From the NCBI RefSeq assembly GCF_030345075.1, contig NZ_CP128361.1, positions 2,170,001 through 2,234,000 on the forward strand: DNA of 64,000 bases, given 5' to 3'. The position numbers and the translations under genes are program-made. A model generated the notes under the pieces. It ran no database searches, had not been told where the DNA came from, and saw only the letters and a program-made list of their open reading frames with translations. Origin of the DNA: Solwaraspora sp. WMMA2065. Lineage in GTDB: Bacteria; Actinomycetota; Actinomycetes; Mycobacteriales; Micromonosporaceae. Below, piece after piece: positions 36,403 to 45,030 of the stretch; positions within the stretch are counted from its first letter, which is position 1; each line of letters begins with the position of its first letter.

Positions 36403-37113
36403 TCAGGCGACACCGAGGTACGCCTCCTTGACGGCCGGGTCGTGCAGCAGGTCGGCGCCGGTGCCGGACTTGACGATCCGACCGGTCTCCAGCACGTACG
36501 CACGGTGCGCCCGGGACAACGCCTGTTGGGCGTTCTGCTCAACCAGCAGGACCGTGGTGCCCTGCTGGTTGATTTCCACGATGATGTCGAAGATCTGCTG
36601 GATCAGCATCGGGGCGAGCCCCATCGACGGCTCGTCGAGCAGCAGCAGCTTCGGTCGGCTCATCAGCGCGCGGCCCACGGCGAGCATCTGCTGCTCGCCG
36701 CCGGACAGCGTGCCGCCGTGCTGCCTGCGACGCTCGGCCAGCCGGGGGAACAGGCCCAGCACCCGGTCCAGGTCGGCGGCGATACCGGCGCGGTCGCGCC
36801 GGGTGTACGCCCCCATGTCGAGGTTCTCCAGCACCGTCATGCCGGGGAAGATCCCCCGGCCCTCAGGCGCCTGGCACAGTCCGCGCCGGACCCGCAGGTC
36901 GGCCCGGAGCTTGGAGATGTCCTCGCCGTCGAAGGTAATCCGCCCGGCGGCGATCGGCCGGATGCCGGAAATCGCACGCATGGTGGTGGACTTGCCGGCA
37001 CCGTTGGCACCGATCAGTGCAACGATCTCGCCCTCGTTCACCGTCAGGCTGATGCCGTGCAGCGCCTGGATCCGCCCGTACAGCAGGCTGACGTCGTCGA
37101 TCTCAAGCAGCAT
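36403..37113 (-). CDS. livF: Branched-chain amino-acid ABC transporter ATPase LivF
   Basis: A 236-residue ATPase: Walker A GANGAGKST, signature TLSGGEQQMLAVGRAL, Walker B LLLLDEPSMGLAP (the LivF-specific SMGLAP). It powers uptake of branched-chain or related amino acids together with LivG. It overlaps livG by 11 bases. It is the last gene of a binding protein-livH-livM-livG-livF operon. Confidence 0.94.
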   Translation of the reverse strand: MLLEIDDVSLLYGRIQALHGISLTVNEGEIVALIGANGAGKSTTMRAISGIRPIAAGRITFDGEDISKLRADLRVRRGLCQAPEGRGIFPGMTVLENLDMGAYTRRDRAGIAADLDRVLGLFPRLAERRRQHGGTLSGGEQQMLAVGRALMSRPKLLLLDEPSMGLAPMLIQQIFDIIVEINQQGTTVLLVEQNAQQALSRAHRAYVLETGRIVKSGTGADLLHDPAVKEAYLGVA

Positions 37114-37921
37114 CGTCGGGCACTCCCAGATAGGCGGCGATCACCCGGTGATCGTCCCGCACCTCGGCGGGCAGACCTTCGGCGATCTTCTTTCCGAACT
37201 CCAGCACCACGATCCGGTCGGTGACCCCCATGACCAGACGCATGTCGTGCTCGATCAGCAGCACGGTGACGCCCCGGTCGCGGATCTGCCGGATCAGTTG
37301 GAGCAGCTCCTCCTTCTCTGCCGGGTTGAATCCGGCCGCCGGCTCGTCGAGGCAGAGCAGCACCGGGCTGGTGGCCAGCGCCCGGGCGATCTCCAGCCGC
37401 CGCTGTTCGCCGTACGACAGGTTGCGGGCCATTTCGTCGATCCGGTGCCCGATGCCGACGAAGTCCAGCAGGTCGCGGGCCTTCTCCCGGCCGTCACGTT
37501 CCTCGCGCCAGTGCCTCGGCAGCCGCAGCATCGCCGAGACGACGCTGGTCTTGTGGTGGGCGTCCGCGCCGACCTGGACGTTCTCCAGGGCGGTCATCTC
37601 GGGAAAGAGCCGGATGTTCTGGAACGTCCGGGCCATGCCCATCTTGGTGATCTGGTGACGCTTCTTGCCGGTGATCCGCTGACCGCGGAACCGGATCTCG
37701 CCCTCGGTGGGCCGGTAGATGCCGGTCATCGCGTTGAAGCAGGTCGTCTTGCCGGCCCCGTTCGGACCGATCAGGCCGAGGATCTCGCCCTTGTAGAGGG
37801 TGAAGTCCACGTCGTCCAGGGCGACCACACCGCCGAAGCGCAGCGTGACGTGGTCGACCTCGAGCAGGGGTTCGCGGGTCACGGCGGTCGGGCCGGTCCC
37901 GGTCGCTTCGGTGTCAGCCAC
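37103..37921 (-). CDS. livG: Branched-chain amino-acid ABC transporter ATPase LivG
   Basis: A 272-residue ATPase: Walker A GPNGAGKTTCFNAMTG, signature LSYGEQRRLEIARALA, Walker B LLCLDEPAAGFNPAE (the LivG-type AAGFNP), and the C-terminal extension VTDRIVVLEFGKKIAEG. The start is GTG and overlaps livM by eight bases. It has no features beyond the family norm. Confidence 0.94.
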   Translation of the reverse strand: MADTEATGTGPTAVTREPLLEVDHVTLRFGGVVALDDVDFTLYKGEILGLIGPNGAGKTTCFNAMTGIYRPTEGEIRFRGQRITGKKRHQITKMGMARTFQNIRLFPEMTALENVQVGADAHHKTSVVSAMLRLPRHWREERDGREKARDLLDFVGIGHRIDEMARNLSYGEQRRLEIARALATSPVLLCLDEPAAGFNPAEKEELLQLIRQIRDRGVTVLLIEHDMRLVMGVTDRIVVLEFGKKIAEGLPAEVRDDHRVIAAYLGVPDDAA

Positions 37922-39023
37922 CGACGGCCACCTCCTTACGGCGGTCCTTGAACTCGGCGGATCGTCGCCGGTTGGCGATCAGGCCCTGCGGTCGGAAGAT
38001 CATCATGACGACGAGAGTCAGGCCGAAGACCAGGAACCGGTACTCGTAGAGCTCGACGCCGAACAGCTCGATGCCCCGGAAGCGTTCGATCAGGTACGCC
38101 ACCAGGCCGCCACCGACGATCGCGCCGACGATGTTGCCGGAGCCGCCGAGGATCACCGCGGCCAGGATGATGATCGAGTTGAGCAGTTCGAAGTTCTGCG
38201 AGCTGACGAAGTTCTGCTTGCCGGCGAACAACGCGCCGGCCAGGCCACCGATCGCCGCGCCCATGGCGAACGCCCACAGCTTGAACTTGAAGGTGGGCAC
38301 CCCCATCAGCTGGGCGGCGTCCTCATCCTCCCGGATCGAGACCCAGGCCCGGCCGACCCGGCTGCGGTTGAGGTTGCTGACCAGGATCACCACCACGATG
38401 ATCAGGGTGAGCACCAGCCAGTAGTACGGGCGGGCGTCCAGCACGCCGAAGACCGGTTTGCCGTCGGCGTACTCGCCGGGCGGGTGCGGGATCTGGTTGA
38501 GCCCGCGCTGGCCCTTGAGGAACTCGGAGCTGACCGCGGCGATCCGGATCATCTCGGCGAAGCCGAGGGTGACGATCGCCAGGTAGTCGCCGCGCAGCCG
38601 CAGGGTCGGGGTGCCGAGCATCAGACCGGAGATCATCGTGATGCCGATCGCCAGCGGCAGCGCCATCTCCCACTGCCAGAGCGTCTTCAGGTCGCTGCTC
38701 GGCGAGGTGAGCACCGCGACCGTGTACGCCCCGACGGCGAAGAAGCCGAAGTAGCCGAGGTCGAGCAGGCCGGCGAAGCCGACCACGATGTTCAGCCCGA
38801 CCGCCAGCAGCACGTAGATGGAGACGGTGAACAGCACCTGACCGAAGTTGGACTCGGTGGTCGGGATCGGCCCGAGGTGCTGGTAGAAGCCTTCGTTGGG
38901 CAGGGCATAGAAGAACACCACCACGGCGGCGATCAGCACCCAGCGGGTCCACTTGGGCATGTGGTGCCAGCGGTCGGAGAGCTGGCCGCGTGCGTCGTGC
39001 AGCTTGGTCCGCAGACTGGTCAT
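37914..39023 (-). CDS. livM: Branched-chain amino-acid ABC transporter permease LivM
   Basis: A 369-residue permease with about ten membrane helices. The family core is YVLLAVGLNIVVGFAGLLDL, GYFGFFAVGAYTVAVL, LRLRGDYLAIVTLGFAEMIR and the coupling-loop region EDEDAAQLMGVPTFKFKLWA. The ATG at 39023 overlaps the livH stop (ATGA); the longer frame begins inside livH and is rejected. The first 30 residues are a charged cytoplasmic lead. Confidence 0.93.
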   Translation of the reverse strand: MTSLRTKLHDARGQLSDRWHHMPKWTRWVLIAAVVVFFYALPNEGFYQHLGPIPTTESNFGQVLFTVSIYVLLAVGLNIVVGFAGLLDLGYFGFFAVGAYTVAVLTSPSSDLKTLWQWEMALPLAIGITMISGLMLGTPTLRLRGDYLAIVTLGFAEMIRIAAVSSEFLKGQRGLNQIPHPPGEYADGKPVFGVLDARPYYWLVLTLIIVVVILVSNLNRSRVGRAWVSIREDEDAAQLMGVPTFKFKLWAFAMGAAIGGLAGALFAGKQNFVSSQNFELLNSIIILAAVILGGSGNIVGAIVGGGLVAYLIERFRGIELFGVELYEYRFLVFGLTLVVMMIFRPQGLIANRRRSAEFKDRRKEVAVGG

Positions 39024-39970
39024 ACCCGCGCCCTCCCCAGGGACTCGCCGAGTAGGCCGGTCGGCCGGAACATCAGTAGGACGACCAGCACGGCGAAGGC
39101 CACGAAGTCCTTCCACTGCGTACCGAACAGGCCGGAAGCGTAGTTCTCGACCACGCCGAGCAGGAAGCCGCCGAGCAGCGCGCCGCGCAGGTTGCCGATC
39201 CCGCCGAGCACGGCGGCGGTGAACGCCTTGAGCCCGAGCAGGAAGCCGACACTGTAGGTGAGCACCCCGATGCGGACGTTGTAGAGCAGGCCGGCGACGC
39301 CGGCCATCAGGCCGCCCATCACGAAGATGATCATGATGATCCGGTCCTTGTTGACCCCCATCAGCGCGGCGGTGTTCGGGTCCTGGGCGACCGCCCGCAC
39401 GCCCCGGCCCATTCGGCTGCGGTTGATGAAGAAGTCAAGGCCGATCATCATGCCCAGCGCCGCGACGACGGTCAGCACCTGCACGATGCTGACCGGCACC
39501 CCGGCCACGGTGAACCACGGCTCGTTGCTGACGATGGTCGGCAGGCCCTGCGGCAACCGCCGGGTGTAGATGCCGAACGCCTCCGCCATCACGATGGACG
39601 CGCCGATCGCGGTGATCAGGAAGGCCAGCGGCGGCGCGTTGCGCTTGCGCAACGGCCGGTACGCGACCCGCTCGACCAGGGTCGCGGTCGCCGCCGACGC
39701 CAGCGCGGCGGCGACCATCGCGATCAGGAAGTAGAAGATGATCTGGCCCACTCCGCTGACCACCGAGTCCTGGGTCAGGCCGAGCGCGCCCCAGGTCCAC
39801 AGCGCGGCGAACGCGCCGGCGATGAAGACCTCGGAGTGGGCGAAGTTGATGAGTCTGAGTACGCCGTAGACCAGCGTGTAACCCAGCGCGACCAGGGCAT
39901 AGATGGCGCCCTGTGTCAAGCCGGTTGTGGTGAGCTCTCCGAAGTTCGAGAGCAGTCCGTTGACGTCCAA
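39020..39970 (-). CDS. livH: Branched-chain amino-acid ABC transporter permease LivH
   Basis: A 316-residue permease with about eight helices: GLTQGAIYALVALGYTLVYG, INFAHSEVFIAGAFAAL, and the coupling helix region RGVRAVAQDPNTAALMGVNK. I choose a TTG start at 39970 (LDVNGLLSNFG), preceded by GGAG; an upstream frame start at 40036 would lie in the hairpin that follows the binding-protein gene. It forms the transmembrane channel with LivM. Confidence 0.9.
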   Translation of the reverse strand: MDVNGLLSNFGELTTTGLTQGAIYALVALGYTLVYGVLRLINFAHSEVFIAGAFAALWTWGALGLTQDSVVSGVGQIIFYFLIAMVAAALASAATATLVERVAYRPLRKRNAPPLAFLITAIGASIVMAEAFGIYTRRLPQGLPTIVSNEPWFTVAGVPVSIVQVLTVVAALGMMIGLDFFINRSRMGRGVRAVAQDPNTAALMGVNKDRIIMIIFVMGGLMAGVAGLLYNVRIGVLTYSVGFLLGLKAFTAAVLGGIGNLRGALLGGFLLGVVENYASGLFGTQWKDFVAFAVLVVLLMFRPTGLLGESLGRARV

Positions 39971-40004
39971 GGAGGGTGCTCCATCGAGGGCTGGGAAAAG
40001 AGTC

Positions 40005-40038
40005 GGGTGCGGCCGGGAGCGTGCTCCCGGCCGCACCC
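40005..40038 (-). terminator. Hairpin between the liv binding-protein gene and livH
   Basis: GGGTGCGGCCGGGAGC (40005-40020) pairs perfectly with its complement at 40023-40038, a 16-bp stem, and on the minus strand is followed by GACTCTTTTCCC. It lies about 32 bases after the binding-protein stop. A partial terminator here would give more binding protein than transporter. Confidence 0.75.
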
Positions 40039-40069
40039 GCTAGACAGCTGATCTCGCCGATCGGGCAGA

Positions 40070-41233
40070 TCAGGGCTTGGGGATCTCCTGGTCCGCCACG
40101 ACCTCGCCGTCGACGACCTTGAACGCCCAGACGACGACCTGGTTGACGTCCATCTCGCCCTTGTCGTCGAACTTGTAGCTGGCCGCGACGCCTTCGCCTT
40201 CGTAGCCACGCACCCACTCGAGCAGCGCCTCGCGGGTGGTGTTGCCCTCCTTGATGCCCTCGAGCATGATGTTCGCCGCGTCGTAGGCGGTGTCGCTGTA
40301 GGTGCCCGGCGGGCTGCCGTGCAGCGCCTCGAAGTCGGCGGCGAAGCTGCCGCGCGCCTCGGTGGCCGGCTGGCAGGGGCAGGTGAGGATGGTGCCCTCG
40401 GCGGCGGCCGCACCGGCCGACTCGACGAACGCCGGGTCGTTGACGCCGTCACCGGCAACCATCGTCGCGGTGATGCCCGCGTCGGTGAGCTGCTTACGGA
40501 TCAGGCCGGCCTCCTGGTAGTAGCCACCGAAGAAGACCGCGTCCGCTTCCGAGGAACGCACCTTGGTGACGGTCGCGGAGAAGTCGACCTGCTTGCCCTC
40601 GCCCTGGACCTTGTCGGAGTCGACGACCAGGTCGCCGAGGACGTTCTTGACCTCGTCGGCCAGCCCGGCACCGTACGCAGACTGGTCGTCGATGACGAAC
40701 ACCTTCTCCGCGTTCAGCACGTCGCGGATGTAGACGCCGGCGGCCGGACCCTGGCTCAGGTCGTTGCCGACGCCACGGAAGAAGGTCGGCCAGCCCTGGT
40801 CGGCCAGGCTCGGCCGGGTCGCCGACGGGGTGATGGTGACCAGACCGGCCTCGGCGAACAGCGGACCGGCCGCCTCCGACTCACCGGAGTACGCCGGACC
40901 GACGACGCCGAGCATCTTGTCGTCGTCGATGGCCCGCTGGGCCAGACCCGGCGCCTGGTCCGGACTGCCCTGCGAGTCCAGCCCAACCAGCTCGACCTTG
41001 CAGTCCGGGTTCGCCTCGTTGTACTGCTCGACCGCGAGCGCCGCGCCGTTGTTCTCGTTGATGCCGAGCGCCGCCGAGGGGCCGGTCAGCGCCCCGAAAA
41101 AGGCGATCTTGTAACCACACGCATCGCCGCCAGCTTCCGTGGTGTCGCCATCGCCGCTGCCGCAGGCGGCGCCGCCCGCGACGAGCGCCATCATGGCGAC
41201 GCCGCCGAGCACGCGGACAAGATTACGCTTCAA
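40070..41233 (-). CDS. livK: Branched-chain amino-acid ABC transporter substrate-binding lipoprotein
   Basis: A 387-residue lipoprotein of the LivJ/LivK type-I family. The signal peptide (VLGGVAMMALVAGGAACGSG) ends in a Cys-containing box (GAAC). The mature part contains IAFFGALTGPSAALGINENN, VGPAYSGESEAAGPLFAEAG and VFVIDDQSAYGAGLADEV. I choose a TTG start at 41233 (LKRNLVRV), preceded by AGGAGGG; the in-frame extension to 41386 has no ribosome binding site and is not signal-like. It supplies ligand to LivHMGF. Confidence 0.91.
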   Translation of the reverse strand: MKRNLVRVLGGVAMMALVAGGAACGSGDGDTTEAGGDACGYKIAFFGALTGPSAALGINENNGAALAVEQYNEANPDCKVELVGLDSQGSPDQAPGLAQRAIDDDKMLGVVGPAYSGESEAAGPLFAEAGLVTITPSATRPSLADQGWPTFFRGVGNDLSQGPAAGVYIRDVLNAEKVFVIDDQSAYGAGLADEVKNVLGDLVVDSDKVQGEGKQVDFSATVTKVRSSEADAVFFGGYYQEAGLIRKQLTDAGITATMVAGDGVNDPAFVESAGAAAAEGTILTCPCQPATEARGSFAADFEALHGSPPGTYSDTAYDAANIMLEGIKEGNTTREALLEWVRGYEGEGVAASYKFDDKGEMDVNQVVVWAFKVVDGEVVADQEIPKP

Positions 41234-41522
41234 GGCTCGAAACCCTCCTAGATCCAATTGGCCCGAACCACCCACTGCCGATTGGCTCTTGCGGGAAGCA
41301 CGCACCCGGCCGCTATCCCGGCCTTGGGGCGGGACGCTATCCCACCTGCCGGGCACGCCGTAAGGTCCAGGAAGGGCCGTTGACAAAAACGTTACGTAGC
41401 GTGGCCTGACTGCCCGTATGGCTGTAACACGCGTCGGCTGTCATCCCCCGACGCCGATGCCGGGGCGACGGCTCACTGCTGCCGCCGGCGTCACCGCTCT
41501 GCTGCTGACTGGCGGCCTCGGT

Positions 41523-42140
41523 TCACTGCTGCTGGCTGGCGGCCTCACCGGGCGTCTCGGCCAGGATCCGGTCGGCGACGTCGCGCATGGTCATCCGATG
41601 GTCCATCGCCATCCGCTGGATCCACTTGAACGCCTGCGGCTCGGTCATGCCGTACGAGGTCATCAGCATGCCCTTGGCCCGCTCGACGACCTTGCGGGTC
41701 TCCAGCCGGTCGGTCAGGCCAGCGACCTCGGACTCCAGCGCGGCCACCTCGGAGTAGCGGGACAGCGCGATCTCGATCGCCGGCACCAGGTCGCTCTTCT
41801 GGAACGGCTTCACCAGGTACGCCATCGCACCCGCCGCCCGGGCCCGCTCCACCAGGTCCCGCTGGCTGAACGCGGTGAGGATGACCACCGGGGCGATCCG
41901 GCCACCGGCGATCCGCTCGGCCGCCGCCAACCCGTCCATGATCGGCATCTTGATGTCAAGGATGACCAGGTCGGGCTTGAGCTCCTCGGCGAGCCGGACG
42001 GCCGTCTCGCCGTCCCCGGCCTCGCCGACCACGTCGTAGCCCTCCTCCAGGAGCATCTCCGCCAGATCGAGGCGGATCAACGCCTCATCCTCCGCGATCA
42101 GCACCCGCCTGCGCTCGGCACCCGCCTGCCTGTCGGCCAC
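41523..42140 (-). CDS. pdtaR: ANTAR-domain response regulator (PdtaR-like)
   Basis: A 205-residue response regulator. The receiver domain has the acidic pocket in VLIAEDEALIRLDLAEML, the phosphoacceptor Asp in LVILDIKMP, and Thr/Lys in VVILTAFSQ and YLVKPFQ. The C-terminal ANTAR domain (ALESEVAGLTDRLETRKVVE, RAKGMLMTSYGMTEPQAFKW) binds paired RNA hairpins to prevent transcription termination. This matches mycobacterial PdtaR (Rv1626). The cognate PdtaS kinase is not in the window. The GTG start at 42140 is chosen, and the tail ends in three Gln. Confidence 0.93.
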   Translation of the reverse strand: MADRQAGAERRRVLIAEDEALIRLDLAEMLLEEGYDVVGEAGDGETAVRLAEELKPDLVILDIKMPIMDGLAAAERIAGGRIAPVVILTAFSQRDLVERARAAGAMAYLVKPFQKSDLVPAIEIALSRYSEVAALESEVAGLTDRLETRKVVERAKGMLMTSYGMTEPQAFKWIQRMAMDHRMTMRDVADRILAETPGEAASQQQ

Positions 42141-42246
42141 GTACCCCTACCCCCAACGCTTGCCACCCGACACCCACCGGGTTGGGTGTCACCGCCTTCA
42201 GCGTAGTAGGTAGGCTTGGCGTAGCCGGGCCCCAGACCCGACAAAG

Positions 42247-42323
42247 GTCCCCGTACTCCAACCGGTAGAGAGACGGAGCTCAAACCTCCGACAGTGTGGG
42301 TTCGAATCCCACCGGGGGCACCA
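42247..42323 (+). tRNA. tRNA with anticodon CAA (leucine codon UUG), short variable loop
   Basis: A 77-base cloverleaf. The acceptor GTCCCCG pairs with CGGGGGC and the 3' ACCA is encoded. The anticodon stem CGGAG/CTCCG holds the loop CTCAAAC (anticodon CAA), and the T arm is GTGGG-TTCGAAT-CCCAC. The D arm is weak (CTC/GAG with loop CAACCGGTA). The variable loop is only five bases (ACAGT), whereas bacterial tRNA-Leu normally has a long class-II variable arm. It may be a non-canonical leucine tRNA annotated from its anticodon. Confidence 0.85.
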
Positions 42324-42367
42324 CCCAGCTAGGCGCGGCCCTTCGGTCCGGTGGGCCGGACTCGATA

Positions 42368-43060
42368 TCAGCGCTGTCCCGCCGTTGGCCCGTGGCTTCC
42401 GCTGCGCAGCATCGGCGGATACAGCACGGTCGCCCCACCGGCACGGTAGAGCGCGGCGGGCCGGCCCACGTCGGTCACCCGGCGATGGCCGGTAGGAACG
42501 AGAAAGTCGTCGGCGTTGACCACCTTGCGGTGGAAGTTGCGGGGATCGATACCCATCCCCCACACCACCTCGTACACCCGCCGCAGCTCGGTGATGGTGA
42601 AGGTCGGCGGGCAGAACGCCGTCGCCAGGGTCGTGTACTCCAGTTTGGCGCGGGCCCGTTCGACTCCGTCGGCCAGGATCGTGGCGTGGTCGAAGGCGAG
42701 GTCGTCCGAGCCGAGCTCGTCGACCGGCGACCACCTTGCGTGTCGCGCGTCGGTGCCGGCCGCCGGCAGCGGCAGGTCCGGAGCGAGCGCGAGGTACGCG
42801 ATGCTGACCACCCGGCCTCGCGGATCGCGCCCGGGCTCGGTATAGCTGTACAGCTGTTCGAGGTGGAGGGCGCGGCCGTCGATCCCGGTCTCCTCGGCGA
42901 GCTCCCGCAGGGCGGCGGCACCGGAGTCCTCATTGGCGCCGACGAACCCTCCAGGTAGGGCGGTCCTGCCCAGAAAGGGCTGCTTGCCTCGTTCGATCAG
43001 CAGCACGTGCAACCGCTCGTCCCGCACGGTCAACACGACCAGGTCAACCGTCAGTGACAC
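42368..43060 (-). CDS. NrtR-like NUDIX/winged-helix regulator
   Basis: A 230-residue protein. The N-terminal NUDIX domain contains FLGRTALPGGFVGANEDSG followed by AALRELAEETGI; its box (GxVxxxEDxxxAAxRELxEETG) is close to the consensus, though NrtR members often only bind ADP-ribose. The C-terminal winged helix (TFTITELRRVYEVVWGMGID, PRNFHRKVVNADDFLVPTG) is the NrtR type, which represses NAD-synthesis genes. I place the start at a GTG (43060) with GAGGAG upstream; a start at 43111 would fall inside an operator. Two perfect palindromes lie just upstream. Confidence 0.85.
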   Translation of the reverse strand: MSLTVDLVVLTVRDERLHVLLIERGKQPFLGRTALPGGFVGANEDSGAAALRELAEETGIDGRALHLEQLYSYTEPGRDPRGRVVSIAYLALAPDLPLPAAGTDARHARWSPVDELGSDDLAFDHATILADGVERARAKLEYTTLATAFCPPTFTITELRRVYEVVWGMGIDPRNFHRKVVNADDFLVPTGHRRVTDVGRPAALYRAGGATVLYPPMLRSGSHGPTAGQR

Positions 43061-43103
43061 CAGGGTCACTACTCCTCGACCGTTCACGGCCCGAGTGTAT
43101 CCA

Positions 43104-43172
43104 ATCGTCACCTTGACGATAACCGATTGCCCACTTACGCTTGGTAACTGATATCGTCAGCCTGACGATATC
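43104..43172. promoter_or_regulatory. Two NrtR-type operator palindromes
   Basis: ATCGTCA-CCT-TGACGAT (43104-43120) is a perfect 7-bp inverted repeat with a 3-base spacer. GATATCGTCA-GCC-TGACGATATC (43150-43172) is the same core with 10-bp arms. Their centres are 49 bases apart, in the divergent region between the NUDIX regulator and the operon starting at 43258, so one protein could control both directions. Confidence 0.8.
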
Positions 43173-43257
43173 TATCGGCTACCTGTGACGACCCGGTCCC
43201 GCCCGGTCGTCGTTCAACCGCGATCCGATTTCAGCACCCTCCCCGGAGGTCGCCCTC

Positions 43258-44934
43258 ATGACCGATCAGATCTCCCCCGTGCCGCCGCAGCGGCCGCCCA
43301 CGCCGCAGCCGGCCACACCGCAACCGCCGACGCCGACGGTGGCGGTGGCGGTGGCGGTGGCGCCCACCTCAGCTACCCGACACCTTGTCGTCGGCGCGTA
43401 CCTCGACGAGCGGTTCTGCCGGGCCGCGCTACGGGAGGTGTACGACCAGCCGACCCGGGCGGTGGCACCGTCCTACGGGTTCGACCTCGGCACCGTGCTC
43501 GGGCACTGCCGACAGGCCGGGCGCATCCTCACCATCCGGGACTCCGTCATCGTCGGAGTGCTGCTCCTCAGCCTCTGCATCGGAGGGTTCGGCATCCTGG
43601 CGACCGGCATGCTGCTCGGCGCCGTGCAGTCGGTTGTCTCGACAATCCGGTTGGTGCGCGACTCGCTGCACCGGACAGCCGTCGACGAGTCGCGACGGCT
43701 GAGCCGGATCGTTGGCTCCGCCGCCGCGAGTCTGGTCAGCATCGGCGCGTTCTGGCTGTTCCTGGCCCTGCTCTTCGGCTCCGCCAGCCTCCTGGTGACC
43801 AGTCAGGCGTTCCAAGGCGAAGACCCCGTCACGAGCTTGTTGGTAGTCGTCCATATCGGAGCCGTGATGGCTTTGTGCGCTGCGTTCGGGCCCACCGTGG
43901 TCGCCAACATCGTCCGGTGGCACGAGGCCGCGCAGCATGGGCCCGCCAGCCGTCCGCCGGCCCCGCCGTCGGACGGCCGGATCCAGGAGATCCTGCGGCA
44001 GCAGGGCGGGAACACCATCGTCTACTCCGGCTACTCTCCCTTCGTCGGATCGGGAAAGGTCCTGGGAATCTCGGACCTGGCCGTCCGGATGATCCGCCCG
44101 CAACAGGGCTTCGATGACCGGTCCTCCGAGTCACAGCGGGAGATCGACGAACTCCCGTTCGCTGCGGAGCAGCTCGTCGGATACGTCCGGGACCGGCTCG
44201 CGACGCTCAGCCAGGCGGACTCGCCGGAGCACCTGTTGCCGGGCCTGACGGTGGTGGACAAGGTCTTCACCGCGGGTACCGAGACCACCGAACTAGCCCA
44301 GATGACCTGGGGACCCACCATGGTGGACATCATCCGGCAGCCGCGCGACGCCCGCCGGCACTACCTCGCCTGCCAGGTCACCTCCTGGCGGGGCGAGCTG
44401 GTCACCACCGTGTACGCGCACTTCGCGCTGCAGGGCCGCACGCTCTACCTCGAGATCGCCACCTGCGCGCTGGCCCCGTGCCGCGACGAGTACCGGATCG
44501 TTGACGACGTCAGCAGCATCGGACTACTGCCCTACGCCAGGGCCGCCCTGTCCGGTCTGGCCGAATCACCGCAGGTGGTGGCGATGGCTCCGGTCAACCT
44601 GGCCCGGACCGTCGTACGGTCGCTGATCCGGCGCGTCGCGACGAGTCGGTCGGCCCTGCCGTACGGCATCGACCGGGGCGCCCGGGTCGGAGTTCGCGAG
44701 CTGGCCACCTTCGACGAGGTCCGCAACGACTTCCAGAACCAGGACGTCGCGAAGTACCAGGAGATTGTCACTCGCCGCCTGGTCGCCGCCACCCTCGACT
44801 TCCTCGTCGAGCAGGGGGTGGACGTCACCGAGTTCCGCCAGCGCGCAAACGTCCTGATCAACAGCGGCTTCTACGCCGTTGGCAACGTGCAGACCGGCAA
44901 CATCTCCAACTCGTTCAACCCGGTCCGGAAGTGA
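43258..44934 (+). CDS. Membrane protein with C-terminal amyloid-signalling-like motif
   Basis: A 558-residue protein that I do not recognise as a named family. Residues 1-38 are a Pro-rich leader with a VAVAVAVA run, followed by a small soluble segment (HLVVGAYLDERFCRAALREV). Three or four membrane helices lie at about 95-230 (SVIVGVLLLSLCIGGFGILA, GAFWLFLALLFGSASLLV, LLVVVHIGAVMALCAAFG). A 300-residue cytoplasmic region follows, and the last 24 residues hold NSGFYAVGNVQTGNIS continuing as NSFNPV (535-556). The same motif begins the next protein, seven bases downstream. I infer a membrane sensor that templates its partner. GGAGG precedes the ATG. Confidence 0.8.
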   Translation: MTDQISPVPPQRPPTPQPATPQPPTPTVAVAVAVAPTSATRHLVVGAYLDERFCRAALREVYDQPTRAVAPSYGFDLGTVLGHCRQAGRILTIRDSVIVGVLLLSLCIGGFGILATGMLLGAVQSVVSTIRLVRDSLHRTAVDESRRLSRIVGSAAASLVSIGAFWLFLALLFGSASLLVTSQAFQGEDPVTSLLVVVHIGAVMALCAAFGPTVVANIVRWHEAAQHGPASRPPAPPSDGRIQEILRQQGGNTIVYSGYSPFVGSGKVLGISDLAVRMIRPQQGFDDRSSESQREIDELPFAAEQLVGYVRDRLATLSQADSPEHLLPGLTVVDKVFTAGTETTELAQMTWGPTMVDIIRQPRDARRHYLACQVTSWRGELVTTVYAHFALQGRTLYLEIATCALAPCRDEYRIVDDVSSIGLLPYARAALSGLAESPQVVAMAPVNLARTVVRSLIRRVATSRSALPYGIDRGARVGVRELATFDEVRNDFQNQDVAKYQEIVTRRLVAATLDFLVEQGVDVTEFRQRANVLINSGFYAVGNVQTGNISNSFNPVRK

Positions 44935-45030
44935 GCATCTGATGAATCAGCCAGGCGTCAGTCACAACAGCGGCTTCTACGCCAGCGGCAACGTACGCAC
45001 CGGCAACATCTCCAACTCGTTCAACCCGGT
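44860..45030 (+). repeat. Duplicated 65-base segment encoding the shared 22-residue motif
   Basis: Two copies lie at 44860-44924 (the end of the membrane-protein gene) and 44966-45030 (the start of the nucleosidase-fold gene). They differ at 6 of 65 bases, giving two amino-acid changes (V to S, Q to R). Identity also at synonymous positions suggests recent duplication or gene conversion. Confidence 0.9.

Noticed and set aside
41418-42206. Plus-strand secreted-looking protein (MAVTRVG..., hydrophobic stretch)
   Set aside because: Antisense to the PdtaR-like gene; the hydrophobic run comes from the Gln/Ala-coding tail on the other strand.
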